NCBI GenBank assembly: GCA_947561395.2
Contig: OX387184.1
Span: 34,462,766-34,526,765, forward strand
Source of the DNA: Buxus sempervirens
Lineage: Eukaryota > Streptophyta > Magnoliopsida > Buxales > Buxaceae
DNA length: 64,000 nucleotides
Direction of reading: 5' to 3'
Below the pieces are notes generated by a model. It was not told the origin of the DNA and ran no database searches. It saw only the letters and a program-made list of their open reading frames with translations. This document shows positions 52,964 to 64,000 of this stretch, one piece after another. Every line of letters begins with the position of its first letter. Within the stretch, counting starts at the first letter, position 1. Made by a program: the position numbers and the translations under genes.

Positions 52964-55581
52964 CCCCCCCATGGAACCATACGTATGGGGGGTTAGCTCA
53001 TTTGTTACTCCCATCTCTCCCAACCATATCTCCCACCTCTCTCCCATTCGTCCCCTCCCAAAAACCTCTCTTCCCTTCACCTCTCTTGCAACCCCCCATA
53101 CCATTCCAAGACCACTCCACCTCTTATCTTCTTCTCCTTCTCCATTTTTCTACTAAAGAAAAAGAACTTTGGTTGCTGTTGGTGTTGCAAGAAGAGTGCT
53201 CCAGCTCCATCCACACCCAAGGCAGGTTGAAGTACATGTCAAGAACAAATTGTATACACAAGGTAAGCTTCTTGGTGAGGTTCTATTTAACATATATAAA
53301 TTTTGGGTCGTTTGGAGCATGCAAGTTCCCCATGCTGTTGTGATGTGTTTTTGTATGAGATATGGACCTCCTCTATGTTTCACTACTTCTCCATGCCCTC
53401 TATTGGTTATGTTTCTCCCCCGGTAAGAAAGGTAAGCCCTGGAGGTTCCATGTGAGGGAGAGAAGATCATGTGCTAGGTCTAAGAAGGTGTAGAGATCAC
53501 TTGGGGGCTGCTGTATTTTTTCTGTCCTTTTGGTTTCTTGTAATATTTTCGTCCATTAAAAGGGAGCCTGTTCCCTCTCTAATTTCAATCTAATGTAACC
53601 CTTAATAACCCCCCTCTTCCCTTCTGGGTTTCTTTCCTTTTTCTCACTTTTTCTCACAATTCTTCTGGGTATTTTCTATGCTGGCCGTACCTCTCCATGC
53701 TTGTTTTTTTTGGTTTGGTTGAAGTTACAGTATGCATGTAATCTTTGTTTGTTGGCATGTCTCCTTCACCCCCTCTTGGCATGAGTAAACCCCCAAGTTT
53801 GCTGCTATCCTTGATTTTTACAGCATGCTACTTATGTTCGACGATTTCATGTGTATATGCATGTACTTGTGAGCCACCTATAAGCATGCTCCCCACCCCT
53901 AATCCACTGTCATGGTTTACCTGAGCAGCCGTTGGAGGCAGCGGCAGCACTCCCCTTCCCCAGCAATCTGTTAAGCCTAACCAAAATCCTATTTAATAGT
54001 TGCTGTCCTCCTGTTTGCAGTGAGTTTTGTTCGCTTCTCATGAACATGCATCATGTCATTTTCTAACTTTTTTTGATGCCAAATTGGTAAGCATGTAGGG
54101 AATTCTTTGGGGCTGCTGTTGGCAGCAGTAGCAGTCCCCATTGTTCCCCGTTCTTAAGGGATCCAAGTTGTGTGCCATGCCTGAATTTGTGTATTATGAA
54201 CAAAGGATTCTGTTGCCATGCTCCCCCACCCGGCTGTCCATTGTTTCCAGTCCCATGAAAGCATGTTGAACTCCTCCAAATGGTTACTGTCCCAGCAAAT
54301 TCTCATTTGCTTATACTCTCAAACCAGTCCCCCTTAGTGATGTTTTGATCTTTGAATGTTAGCTACCGTTTTTCATTGTTGCTGTTCTGTGCCTTATGAC
54401 ATGTGGGTTTATGTGATTAGTTTGTTTAGCTTGAGAAGCATGAGTGTTTGGTTAGATTGCTTGTTGATTGGTAACATGGGAGCACCTAGATAGGGGTGCC
54501 AAATCCCCTATGTCCCGGCTGTAACTAAAGAGAAGAAGTGAGAGGGGCAGCAGCTGCAATGCCTTCCTTCCCTCTTATTTTGTTGAAGGAAACTACAAAG
54601 GAGGCCAAAAGGAGATAATCCCCCATACCTGAACCAATGTGGGCTCTCTCAGGAGCCCACTTGACCTATAGAACTTCTTGCGAAGCTTGCAAGAGCCACC
54701 CCAATGGCCAAACATCAAAAAAATGCAAATTGGTGGTGATCCGACAACTCAAGTCGGATCACCCTTGTTCTGTTTGTGTCCAAACATAATGGTCGAATAC
54801 ACTAAAGTGGGTGTGTAGCCAACCATGAAGGTCAGCTACATGGCAGAAATGCCATTTCTTTGTTTGTTCTATGTCTTGCCGAATTTTGTGATGTTTTCAA
54901 CAAAGCCAGATGAACCAAGAGGGTTTCCGGGTGACCCAGAAACCCAACATGGGACTTGGACCACTGGTCCAATTCGGAATATTAGTGGGCCTTCCAACAG
55001 GGCCCACCAAGCCCAACAAACCCTAAAGCATGAAAATAAGCAACTTAAGCAATCTAACCAAATCGGGCAGGCCAAACCCAATGCGGCCCACCCGAACTTG
55101 ATTTATGGAACAATGTGTGTTTAAGAAGTAAGGTTTGGCCGAGACCTAGGGCATGGGCCTTCCGGGCCCACCAAAGCCCATTAACCAAGTAAGGGTTCAA
55201 ACCCTAACTCCAAGGGAACCTTGGGCTTTCCAGCCCAAGTCTGGACTAACGGGCCCCAAGCCCAGTGTCCCAGGCATTGTGGCAAACATAAGTAAGATAA
55301 ACATAAAGCTTTTGGCCACCCTCATGTGGGCCCACCCAGGGGCCCGCAAACCAATGCCGACCCACTTTTTCATGAAAGTCACTTAAACCCCCAATTTGAG
55401 CAATTAAATAAAATCAATACACTTATGGCCATAAGACCACCAGGGGGGCTGCTGGCCTTTTTATAGACAGGTTTTTGTATCCGGCCTTGATGGCCACAAG
55501 AGTGAACATTTAGCAAAAGACAAGTAAGTTCTCAAGTTCTAGGGTTTTGAGCCAGGCGTTCTAGGGTTTTCTCAAGCTTGC

Positions 55582-57037
55582 ATGGCTTCATTGCACGTTC
55601 AAGGGGGTTCTTCTTCCATCCCTCTTGACAAGTCCAGATCTTATGCCAATGTTATTTCTTCTATATCGCCTTCTCTAAGGGTTGAGGATGCAGGTATCTC
55701 AAGGAAGCAGGTATCATCTCATCAAGGATCGCCAGCCATTATTTTTTCTGATGCTGATATCAATAAGTCCATCCATCCGTTGGGTTTCACTCTTATGGCA
55801 AAGTTTTCTTTTGGCCGTCCCTCTGTTGATGCAGTTCGAGAACATATCAAACAGTTCTGGAGCATTTTGGGAGATCGTCACGTGGGGGTATTGGATTCCA
55901 AGCATTTACTTCTCAGATTCAGGGAGGAAAAAGATTTTATTAGGGCATGGACTCGAGAGTCCTTCATCATCAATGGTTTCAGTTTTCGTTTGTTTCAATG
56001 GTCATTCAAATTTGATCCGACAAGAGAATCTGCTCTTGCCCCTGTTTGGTTATCCCTTCCTCATTTGCCATCAATTTATTTCCAGAATCATTTCTTTTCT
56101 CCATTGCAGGAGAAGTTGGGAAACCCCTTACAATGGATAATCCTACCAAAAACTTAACAAGACCTAACCTTGCTCGTGTTTGTGTTTTATTGGATCTTCT
56201 GAAGGAGAGGCCGAATAAGATTTGGATTGGCATGGGTGCTGATTATGGGAGATGGCAGAAGATTATCTATGAGAATGTGCCTCAATACTGTACATGTTGT
56301 TTTACTAGAGGTCATCATGATTCAATATGTAAAAGCAATAAGACTAAAGCCTACCAAAAACCAGAAGTTCAACAAGCTGTAGATGGGAGTGCTCATTACA
56401 GAATAAAAGGCAGTTTTTTGGTTCCTCCTTCTATGGAAAATTCGTTTGAATTACTTCCTACCATGAATAATGAGAGCAGTCCTATTAATGAACCTTCATT
56501 GATTGAAGTTGAAAACAATGAGCTGCTAGTATTGTCAAGTTCGGATCCCCTCCCAGAAAAATTGCAGATGGAGGAAAATTGTTTTCAGAATTCAATTGTT
56601 GTTTCTAATATTGCGACACCTTCTATTTTGGACTCCACAGGTTCGGAAAAATCTTTTCCTAATTTGTTTCTAAATTCTGGTCAGGTTTCTTTAATGAGAC
56701 TGAATTACCGAAAGCATATGCTGAGAAGGATGGATCAGATCATAACAGTATTGTTAATGCTATCATCATACACGATATGCCTCAAAGGAAAGTTTTCTCA
56801 TCTTTAGAAGAAGCTAAGGAAATTCTGCAGAGAGATCATAATAGGATTTCAAAAAGAATGGATTTTACTGTTGGCAAGTGTAAAGATACATTTTCTGAAC
56901 TTTATACAGCAAATAAGAATAACAAAAAGCAGTCACAAATGTCTAAGAAAGTTGTTGAGACTGGAACTGATGCAAGAGCTTTAACCAGGTCTAAGGTAAG
57001 GACCATTGCTAACTCTCCCAAATTAGTTTTATCATGA
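55582..57037 (+). pseudogene. LINE-B ORF1: DUF4283-type RNA-binding domain and zinc knuckle
   Basis: The first part (55582-56157) has GFTLMAKFSFGRPSVDAVRE, RHVGVLDSKHLLLRFREEKD, then FSFRLFQWSFKFDPTRESA, the plant LINE ORF1 (DUF4283) pattern. A frameshift near 56110-56125 leads into ARVCVLLDLLKERPNKIWIG and the CX2CX4HX4C knuckle CTCCFTRGHHDSIC. A second shift near 56710-56780 leads to the Lys-rich tail with TRSKVRT. The stop overlaps ORF2 as ATGA at 57034-57037. The protein would package LINE RNA. Confidence 0.85.
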
Positions 57038-60000
57038 TCCCTATTTTAGCCTGGAATATTCATGGTATAGTGAATAAAGATAGTGTTAGTATGCTGAAGC
57101 ACCTTATTTTCACTCACAAGATTCAATGTGTTGCTGTATTTGAGCCGATGCTTCCTTTTCAAAAGTGCAAAAGAGTTGCATCTTGGCTTAGCATGGCTAA
57201 GTACATCAGTAATGAAGTTTCTGGAGGGAAGATTTGGATTATGTGGAAAGATGCTATTAAAGTGGAGGTCATATCTATGTCGGATCAATGTGTTACAGTC
57301 AATTAGTGCTATGAATTCTTCTGATTTTCAGACTTTTCTTATTTCTTTCGTTTATGCAAAATGTGATGTGGGGGATAGAAGATCATTATGGTCTCATCTT
57401 CTTGGTATTTCTTCTGCTAACTCAATGCCATGGTTTATTGGAGGGGACTTCAATGCAATTGCTAGATCTTCGGAGAAGAAAGGTGGTAATTCTCCGAATC
57501 AAAGATCTATGATTGATTTTCAAGATTTTATTCACCAAGTTGGCTTACATGATCTGGGATTTTCTGGTAACAACTTTACTTGGAGTAATGAGCAGCAAGG
57601 GCAAAGACGCATTTGGGCAAGGTTGGATAGATTTCTAACTAATTCTCATGGTATGAATAACCTCACTAATTTAAGTGTTCTTCATTTGGCAAGATTTTGT
57701 TCTGATCACTGTCCTATTCTCCTTCATCAAAGTCTAGGTTCTGCTTCTTCTTCATATGGTTTTAAGTTTCAGAAGATGTGGTTATCTCATAGTGGGTTTA
57801 AGGATGTGGTTTCTGAGTGCTGGGATATTTCTTTGAATGGTTCTCCTATGTGTATTCTTGGTAAAAAATTGAAAATTCTAAGGAGTGTTCTCAAAGCCTG
57901 GAACTGGGAGATTTTTGGCAATGTTCATAGAAATGTTGAGCTCCTTACTCAACAGGTTCAACAGTTGGAGCTTTCTTTATCTAATTGTTGGGACAACCAA
58001 GTGGTTTCTGATCTCCAGCATCTTAAAGTTGATCTATCAAAATATGTGTCCTATCAAGAGACTTTTTATCGGCAGCAATCTAGAGTCAAATGGCTGCAGG
58101 AAGGGGATCGTAATTCAAAATTTTTTCATGCTTCTATTCAAGCTCGCTGGCAGAATTATTTATTGGCTTTGAATGGATCTAATGTGCTTTCTAATACTGA
58201 TGATGTGATCTCATATTTTTCTGGTATGTTAACTAAAGACCAGCAGTTATCTTTTAATGAATGCTTATCTCACATTCCTCAATTGGTTAGTGATGAAGAT
58301 AATGTTATGTTGTCTACTACCCCTTCTATGGAGGAAGTGAAATCTGCTGTTTTTAATCTTTCTCCTGATAGTGCTCCCGGTCTGGATGGGTATTCTGGAT
58401 GGTTTTCTCAAGGTTGTTGGGAAATTGTGAAGATTGATGTTTCAATGCCGTCAAAGAGTTTTTTGAGGGGGTTTCCTGCCTACTTCTTGCACTTCGTCTC
58501 ATATTGCTCTCATCCCGAAAATTGATCATCCCTCTACAATTGCTGATTTTCGTCCAATTAGTCTATGCAATTTCTCATACAAAATTGTTTCAAAAATCAT
58601 TAGTCCAGAGCAAAGTGCTTTCATTAAAGGTATAGTTATTTCTGACAATATAAGTCTGGCTCATGAGCTCTGCTAGGATATCAACAGGAAAAACATTGGT
58701 GGAAACATAATTCTCAAGATTGATATGGCAAAAGCTTTTGACCGTATGGACTGGTCTTTCATCATTGAAGTTTGCAGCAAATTTGGTTTTTCTGATTTTT
58801 GGTGTAATATGATATATAGATGTTTGTCAAATTGCTGGTTTAGTATTCTTATTCAAGGAAAGGTTTGTGGGTTCTTTCAATCTTCCAGAGGACTTCGTCA
58901 AGGGGATCCTCTATCTCCTCTTCTGTTTATCATTGCGGAGGAAGTTCTAAGTAGAGGCATTAAAAATCTGGTTTCATCTGGTTCTATTGGAAGGTTTTAC
59001 ACTGGCAGAAACAGTATTCAGGTTTCTCATCTTTTGTATGTTGATGATATTCTAATTTTTACAAATGGCACTAAATCCATCTGATAAATTATTTGGAAAT
59101 ATATGAAACGGCTTCTGGTCAGAAGGTTAACAAAGAGAAAAGTTGTTTCATTGTTTCTTCAAAGCTCACTGCTTCAAGAGTTTCTTTGATTCAAAATGTC
59201 ACTGGTTTTACTAAAGGATCTCTTCCTACAAGGTACTTAGGGGTTCCTTTAATTGTTGGAAGAGCCTCTTTCTCTTTGTTCCAAGATTTGTTAGATAAGG
59301 TTCAGAAGAAGATAAGTGGTTGGAAATACAAATTGCTTTCTCATGGAGGTAAAATTACTCTTATTCAAAGTGTTTTATCTAGTATTCCAATACATTTATT
59401 ATCTGCAATTCCGGCTCCTAAATCAGTCATAAAAAGATTGGATTCTATGTTTAGTAATTTCTTTTGGGGAGAAAGTGCAGAATTTGGTAATAAGAGACAT
59501 TGGGTTGCTTGGGATCAGATTTGTCTCCCTAAAGAGGAAGGTGGTTTGGGCATTAAGTCTGTCATGGAAGTTATGAAGAGTCTTCACATTAAAATGGGAT
59601 GGAGAGCAATGTATGATAAAGGTATTTGGGCTAAATTCATGAGATCAAAGTATTGCCATTCATTATCTTTTAGACAAGTGGACTTCAAAGCGGGCATTTC
59701 AAAAATCTGGAGAGCAATTCTTAATGTGAAAGAGGAAATTGTCAACAATACTGGTTGGATAATCGAAGAAGGTAAGGTAAACTTTTGGTATGATAAATGG
59801 TCTCATTTGGGTACTATTGCTGATTTAGTTCATGACCAAGACATATTAAATCCTAATCTTCAAGTTGCTGATATTATTGAGAATAACTCTTGGAACTTGG
59901 ATAGTGTGTCGCCCACTCTCCCTGATGATATATGCAGAAAAATTGAAGCTATATGGCCTATTCTTAGCTCTTCCCCGGACAAAGAGGTTTGGCTTCCTTC

Positions 60001-61120
60001 ATCTAATGGTAACTTTTCGGTTAATTCTGTTTGGGATAAGATTAGGCATAGAGCTCCATTTTTAGCTCATAATACTTTCTGGAAAACCTTCATACCATCC
60101 AAAATCAGCACATTTGTTTGGAGACTCACTAAGGGGGCGGTTCCTACAGATGATAGAATAAAATCTTGTGGGATTTCACTTTATTCCAAATGTTGTTGTT
60201 GCAAGCATGCTAAGGAAGAGAGTATTGATCATCTCTTCTCTTTTAGTGATATAGCTCAACATGTTTGGAAATTTTTTGCTTAGAAATTTAATTTCCAATT
60301 TCATCCTTTGCATGATACTTCTAGTTGTATATTTTATTGGATGGAAAGAACAGGTAAGAAAGATCAGTTGGGTTTACTTATGTTGTCTTTGCCTTTGTTT
60401 GTGATTTGGGAAATATGGATTGCAAGGTGCAGTCAACGTTTTGAAGAACAAGATATAGTTGCTTCTAACATTATTTTCAAGATAAATTCTAGAGTTCAAG
60501 AAGCAGCGTACATCACGAAGCCCAAGTTTCCTTGCACTACAGAAAGAAATATGGTCCTTGAAACTTTGCACATTTATAGTCCCCATATCAGTATTTCTCA
60601 TGCTCAATTAATTAAATAGAAGAGGCCTCGTTCCAGCCCTATGATTTTAAATATTGATGGGGCATCTAAAGGCAACCCGGGTGCAAGTGGGGGTGGAGGC
60701 GTTTTTAGAGATTTCCAAGGTAAATTTATTTTGGGATTTGCGGCTGGTTATGGGATATCTACAAATATTTGTGCTGAAGTCCTTGCTCTTAAAGATGGTC
60801 TTCAAATTGCTGATCAAGAAGGATTTCAAGATTTCATCATTGAAACAGATTCAAAATTAGTTGCTGATGCAATTAATCACCATTCCTCCATCCCTTGGAA
60901 ATGCTCTTTCTGGTGGAAGGAGAAACTTTCAAGAATAGCCAAGCATAATAGAAACATTCAACATATATATCGTGAAGCCAATAGTGTGGTAGACGCTCTT
61001 GCAAATGAAGGTTGCAATTATTCTCATCTTCAAATCTTCAATTTTGAGTCTCTTCTACCGGTAAAAGCTAAACATGCATTATTTCATGATAAAACAGGTC
61101 TTTATAGTTTTAGGCTTTAA
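57034..61120 (+). pseudogene. LINE-B ORF2: endonuclease, RT, zf-RVT, RNase H; frameshifts and deletion
   Basis: Endonuclease: ILAWNIHGIVN, FEPM, IGGDFNAI, CSDHCPILL. RT: FRPISLCNFSYKIV, IDMAKAFDRMDWS, SRGLRQGDPLSPLLFIIAEE and LLYVDDILIF (LINE-A has YADD). zf-RVT: FWKTFIPSKISTFVWRLTKG. RNase H: NIDGASKGNPGASGGGGV, ETDSKL, EANSVVDALANEG. Damage: frameshifts near 57295, 58441 and 59085, a CAG-to-TAG stop near 58675, a Trp-to-stop at 60281 and TAG at 60617. About 12 residues between RT blocks (LINE-A LASRLSPLLPRI) are deleted in frame. Confidence 0.92.
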
Positions 61121-61199
61121 AGTTTTTCTTTGCCTTGTAATTAGATTCTCTTTGAGGGGTAAGGTATCTTATGTGCCCCCCTGGCTAGGTGTATCCTTT
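61121..61199 (+). other. LINE-B 3' UTR, truncated
   Basis: Matches the 9714-9881 LINE fragment (TGTAATTAGATTCTC, GGGGTAAGG, C6, GGCTAGGTGTAT). It ends CCTTT (61195-61199), the probable target duplication of the family-A element. Confidence 0.8.
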
Positions 61200-63560
61200 T
61201 GTAAAACCCCGAATTTTCCTTAAATAATAAATTAAATTAATAAATAATATTAGTGAGAGTTATAATTGATAGAAATAATTTATTATTGTAGGGGATGATC
61301 TAATTAGTGGAGATCCAAAATTGGACGCAGATCTGACCATCCGATCATGAGATATCGAGGTATGTATTCTGATTGGGCGTGTATATGGAGTTTGGTGTAT
61401 GTGAGATACATGGGATAAGTGAGTATAAGTATTAGTTTAATAACCTAAATTTATACTTCGTATTCTCGCTCGTATTGAATAGCCGCAAGCAACAGCCTTG
61501 AGCGAACGAGCAACCGAAGGAGAAGAAGAAGAAGAGGGAGAAGAAAAGCTTGGGTTTTTGAGTTCTTCGTCGTCCAGAGTGTTGCTGGGTGATAGAGAAT
61601 CGTTGTTGAAAGAAGAGAGGAAGGGGAACATTCGTTCAAGAGGTAGGTGACACCGTTTTCCTTCGTTTTTGGCTTTACATGTGATTAATCGACAAAATTA
61701 TGTTTTTATGATATATAATGATGTATATATGTTGATAATCATGTTATATATATATGTTAGAATGAGTTTAGACGAGAAAAATCATGTTTTGGAACTGATT
61801 CTGATCGTTTTCGAACGACCGCTGACCTCGACTGTGCTCGGCGATCTTAGGCGCTCGTATTAAATTTCAGACCACCGTAGATCGCTTGAAGACGTATCGT
61901 CGGCGTTCGATTTTGAACTACCGTCGACCACAGACCGTCGGGGCGATCTTGAGCAATCCTAGGCGCTCTGTTCAGATTTTGCAGATTTTCATAATTTTAC
62001 ACCCTGATTCAATTCCAAACTATTTTTAGACAATTTTAATGATTAAATAAGATGTTTTAAGACCAAAATAAACTATCTAATTCCCTGTTTTACAAAAAAA
62101 TAAATTAGGAAGATATTTAGGACATTAGTTGCCGAACTTTGAAAGAAATGGAGAAACCTAGTTTTTGGAAAACCTAACTTGTATTTAATTACTAAAACAT
62201 CTTCTAAATGACACTATAAGTTAGAAAACTTTATAAAGAGAATTCAGAATTCAGATGACCGAATATTGAAGCAAATTGACAGATTTAACCTTTATATGTC
62301 GCTAGGCACCAACCCTTATAGAAATATTATATTTTAGGGAATTTTGGAGTCTAGTGGGCATAGCTGGTTATGGATCCATAGTTGTAGCTAGATAGTTGAG
62401 GGATATGTCATTTGGGTTGAGTTACTCATATATGCGATTCGCTTCCTTTGCAAGTTAGTTTGTCTGGGAAGGTCCTATGTCTGGAGGGACACCCCGGTGA
62501 GCTGCTGGTGATTCCCTGTACATGTGGATAAGCGACCATCTCCATGTATTGATTCTGGTGCTGTATGCTGGTGGTACATGCCAACTCTGATGGGTACGTG
62601 TGCAATAAGTCAGTGACTACGGCTCTTGTCTAAGCTACGCTGCATGGGACTTGAGTATCATTAGTAGCACTGCTCCTAAGTCGCACGGTGGTATAGCAAT
62701 TGGTTGAGAATCATTTCAAAAGGTTTATCTATCCTTGCGAGTCCTACAATGACACTGAAATCTCAACACTTGATATTACAATTGAATACATGCTGGAGGC
62801 ATGTGATTGGGATATTGATCGGATATGTTACTGCTTAGTGCATCCTAGCAAAGTGTGAATCATGTTATTGATCTTGATATTGGATTCTTATATTAAAACT
62901 TGCTGAAATTCATTTCTAGAACTGTTTATCAAACTGTTTTGTATTCATGAATGAGATGAATGATTATACGAGCCTGATTAGTCGATATTGCTTAATCGTG
63001 CATGAACTGTTACTTTACTTATATGAATTGTTTAACCATGCATGTGTTACCTACTGGGATATTCGTATCTCACCCTACTTTTATTTTATTTTTTAGCTGA
63101 TACGCGAGAGGGGGATCTTAGTGATTTCCAGGGAGAGATAGCTGAGTATACACTGGAGGATTACTACTATCCGGATCTTGTTTGAGGTGGATGAATGACA
63201 TAGACTTAGCCCTTTTGATTAGATTATTATTATTCATTTGGATTTGATGTATTAGAGAGATGAGAGAGAAATAGTAACCAGTTTATTTTACCAGACTTTG
63301 ATATTAATGATTGATGATCAAACTATATGTTATTTGAGGATTTTAAACTACATTTCCACACATACTTGTTTCCGCAACTCTGATAGTATAATAAGTTGAA
63401 TGGATTTTAATTCTTTGGTCTGGTATATTATTGATGATGTATTTGATATGGGCCAGTAACACCTCGGATTTGGTTGTTGAACTAAATTCGGGTTGTTACA
63501 GTAGCAAACCGGGTTCGGGTCGGGTGCCGGTTTGCGCTGACCCGGGTTAGAGGCATTACT
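61200..63560 (+). repeat. 5' LTR of a family-A gypsy element
   Basis: Starts TGTAAAACCCCGAATTTTCC in the LINE-B tail. Ends near GAGGCATTACT, four bases before a PBS; the terminal CA is mutated to CT. It is 2361 bp and collinear with the solo LTR 29111-31474 (2364 bp), including the GCCGCAAGCAAC segment, the GC-rich block (61815-61975) and the TATGGATCCATA core near 62370. It is the only family-A LTR in the window still attached to an internal region, so it identifies family A as Ty3/gypsy. Confidence 0.92.
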
Positions 63561-63564
63561 GAGA

Positions 63565-63576
63565 TGGTATCAGAGC
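63565..63576 (+). other. Primer binding site (initiator tRNA-Met) of the family-A element
   Basis: TGGTATCAGAGC, exact complement of the plant initiator tRNA-Met 3' end as used by gypsy elements, directly downstream of the LTR. Confidence 0.92.
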
Positions 63577-63684
63577 AATGGTCCTAACCTTAGATTAGCC
63601 AGCTTTAGAGGAATGGGAAATTGAGTACGCTAGATAGAACCCCTAGACTTATTGGATTCTAACAAGTGAATTTGTATTTTGCAG
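63577..63684 (+). other. Leader of the family-A element
   Basis: About 110 bases from the PBS to the gag ATG. It contains CCTAACC, a T-rich stretch and TTTTGCAG immediately before the ATG, which together look like a 3' splice site. The element cut at 42374 has a similar arrangement. Confidence 0.55.
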
Positions 63685-64000
63685 ATGGCTGGTAGAGGAA
63701 GACGTGCTAGAGCTGATCCTATTGAGGAGGAACAGTAGGATGTTCCATTACCTCCACCACCTCCAGGGGGTGACATATCGACTTTTGTTTGCAGCTTGGC
63801 AGAGCTTCTTGCCAAGGAAAGGGAGGAGAGACTGAGCCAGCATGGCAATGGTGGAAATGGTGGCAATGGTCACGGATATGAGCTTGTACATGAGAGGGTC
63901 ATACATATGGACAAGGATCTTGAGCAGTTCAGGAAATTAGATCCACCTATCTTCAGTGGACGTCCAGATCCTATGGAAGCTGAGAGATGGCTGATGCGAG
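63685..64000 (+). pseudogene. Family-A Gag, N-terminal part, nonsense codon 18, cut by right edge
   Basis: The ATG follows TTTTGCAG and opens MAGRGRRARADPIEEEQ, then TAG (63736-63738), then DVPLPPPPPGGDIS and GNGGNGGNGHGYE, and DPPIFSGRPDPMEAERWLMR at the window edge. The last block is the beginning of the plant retrotransposon gag domain, as in G1 (PPPFHGHPDPMEAERWL). The stop is not an obvious C-to-T change of its own codon (GAG or CAG to TAG are the likely ones). Whether the rest of gag and pol are intact cannot be seen. Confidence 0.85.

Larger units (their letters stand above)
51966..55500 (+). repeat. Unclassified insertion, probably a long LTR, with 148-bp tandem repeats
   Basis: Begins TGTAAGCACCTTATT directly after TTAAC in the 50811 LTR, the pattern of an LTR insertion. 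No retroviral protein is visible. It holds three tandem repeats (52047-52480), a TATA box (52957-52963), CT-rich and CATGCATG-rich sequence (52800-52930) and long open frames (52819-53343 and 53169-53426) that look fortuitous. The GGGCCCACC-rich stretch 54900-55380 is non-coding. LINE-B enters it near 55500, so its far end is off the window. It may be an LTR of a family not otherwise present here. Confidence 0.55.
55500..61199 (+). mobile_element. LINE-B: L1-like non-LTR retrotransposon, nearly full length
   Basis: ORF1 (55582-57037), ORF2 (57034-61120), then a 3' UTR cut at 61199 by a family-A LTR. The 5' end is approximate, set by the first ORF1 codon and a short 5' UTR. It is homologous to LINE-A throughout. 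ORF1 is complete here, so this copy shows the full gene order. It has frameshifts, stops and a small RT deletion, and is inactive. The poly(A) tail is beyond the insertion. Confidence 0.9.

Noticed and set aside
52819-53426. Overlapping open frames of 174 and 85 residues
   Set aside because: They cover CT-rich microsatellites and CATGCATG repeats, with Ser/Leu/His-rich low-complexity translation and no recognisable domain. More likely LTR or leader sequence.
54825-55386. Open frames in the GGGCCCACC-rich stretch as a host gene
   Set aside because: Pro/Gly-rich translation from repeated GGCCCA words. No start context, domain or splice structure that I can support.
55153-55386. Repeated spaced short words in LTRs as a CRISPR-like array
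   Set aside because: The repeats are inverted-repeat units with near-zero spacers in a plant retrotransposon; no spacer structure and no cas genes.
63630-63866. Minus-strand 78-residue frame opposite gag
   Set aside because: It is the antisense of the family-A gag start, whose identity is supported by the LTR, PBS and gag domain.

Overview
The window is plant nuclear DNA made almost entirely of transposable elements. The evidence is Ty3/gypsy polyproteins of the chromodomain-bearing Tekay/Del type, a Tat-type integrase, L1-like LINEs with a C-terminal RNase H, initiator-tRNA-Met primer sites, and long LTRs of 0.9-3.5 kb beginning TGTAA(A/G)ACCCC and ending near GGGGCGTTACA. I found no host single-copy gene, rRNA, tRNA or CRISPR array. 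The species cannot be named from this sequence; an angiosperm with a large, repeat-rich genome fits best. No element in the window looks autonomous.

Layout, left to right. 1-1971 is a minus-strand LTR (family A) inserted in the integrase of gypsy element G1 (1972-7143, minus; gag, protease, RT, RNase H, integrase fragment, PBS, 882-bp LTR). G1 sits in an older minus-strand LTR (7144-8926). 8927-10681 is unassigned sequence, a 5'-truncated LINE end and a decayed Tat integrase. 10682-11969 holds two LTR remnants. 11970-35165 is gypsy element G2 (minus, TSD TTAGG). Its 3' LTR was split by a solo LTR of its own family (12466-25150, plus, TSD TGACC). That LTR was entered by LINE-A (12713-22960), LINE-A by a solo LTR (17658-22877, TSD CAGGG), and that LTR by an inverted relative (18553-21061, TSD GGCGC). 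The G2 pol region carries a family-A solo LTR (29111-31474, TSD ATCAG). 35180-42373 holds two or three plus-strand LTRs, including a solo LTR with TSD AATAA (38530-42035) and a PBS. 42374-50810 is gypsy element G3 (minus). Its 5' LTR is broken by a chain of plus-strand insertions: an LTR at 50811, an unclassified element at 51966, LINE-B at about 55500-61199, and a family-A gypsy element whose 5' LTR, PBS and gag start occupy 61200-64000 and run off the window.

The most notable structure is non-coding. Several LTR families carry short tandem arrays of hairpins in which the loop is nearly constant from unit to unit while the stems differ but stay complementary. In most families the arrays lie a little upstream of a shared palindromic core, TATGGATCCATA. 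Comparing copies shows compensatory stem changes and, between two families, coordinated replacement of the loop. The arrays lie downstream of the LTR TATA boxes, so they would be in the element RNA if it starts there. I do not know of a description of this feature.

The coding regions are decaying, mostly by C-to-T or G-to-A changes (TGG to TAG, CAG to TAG, CGA to TGA, catalytic Asp to Asn). This is what long-term cytosine methylation of silenced elements produces.
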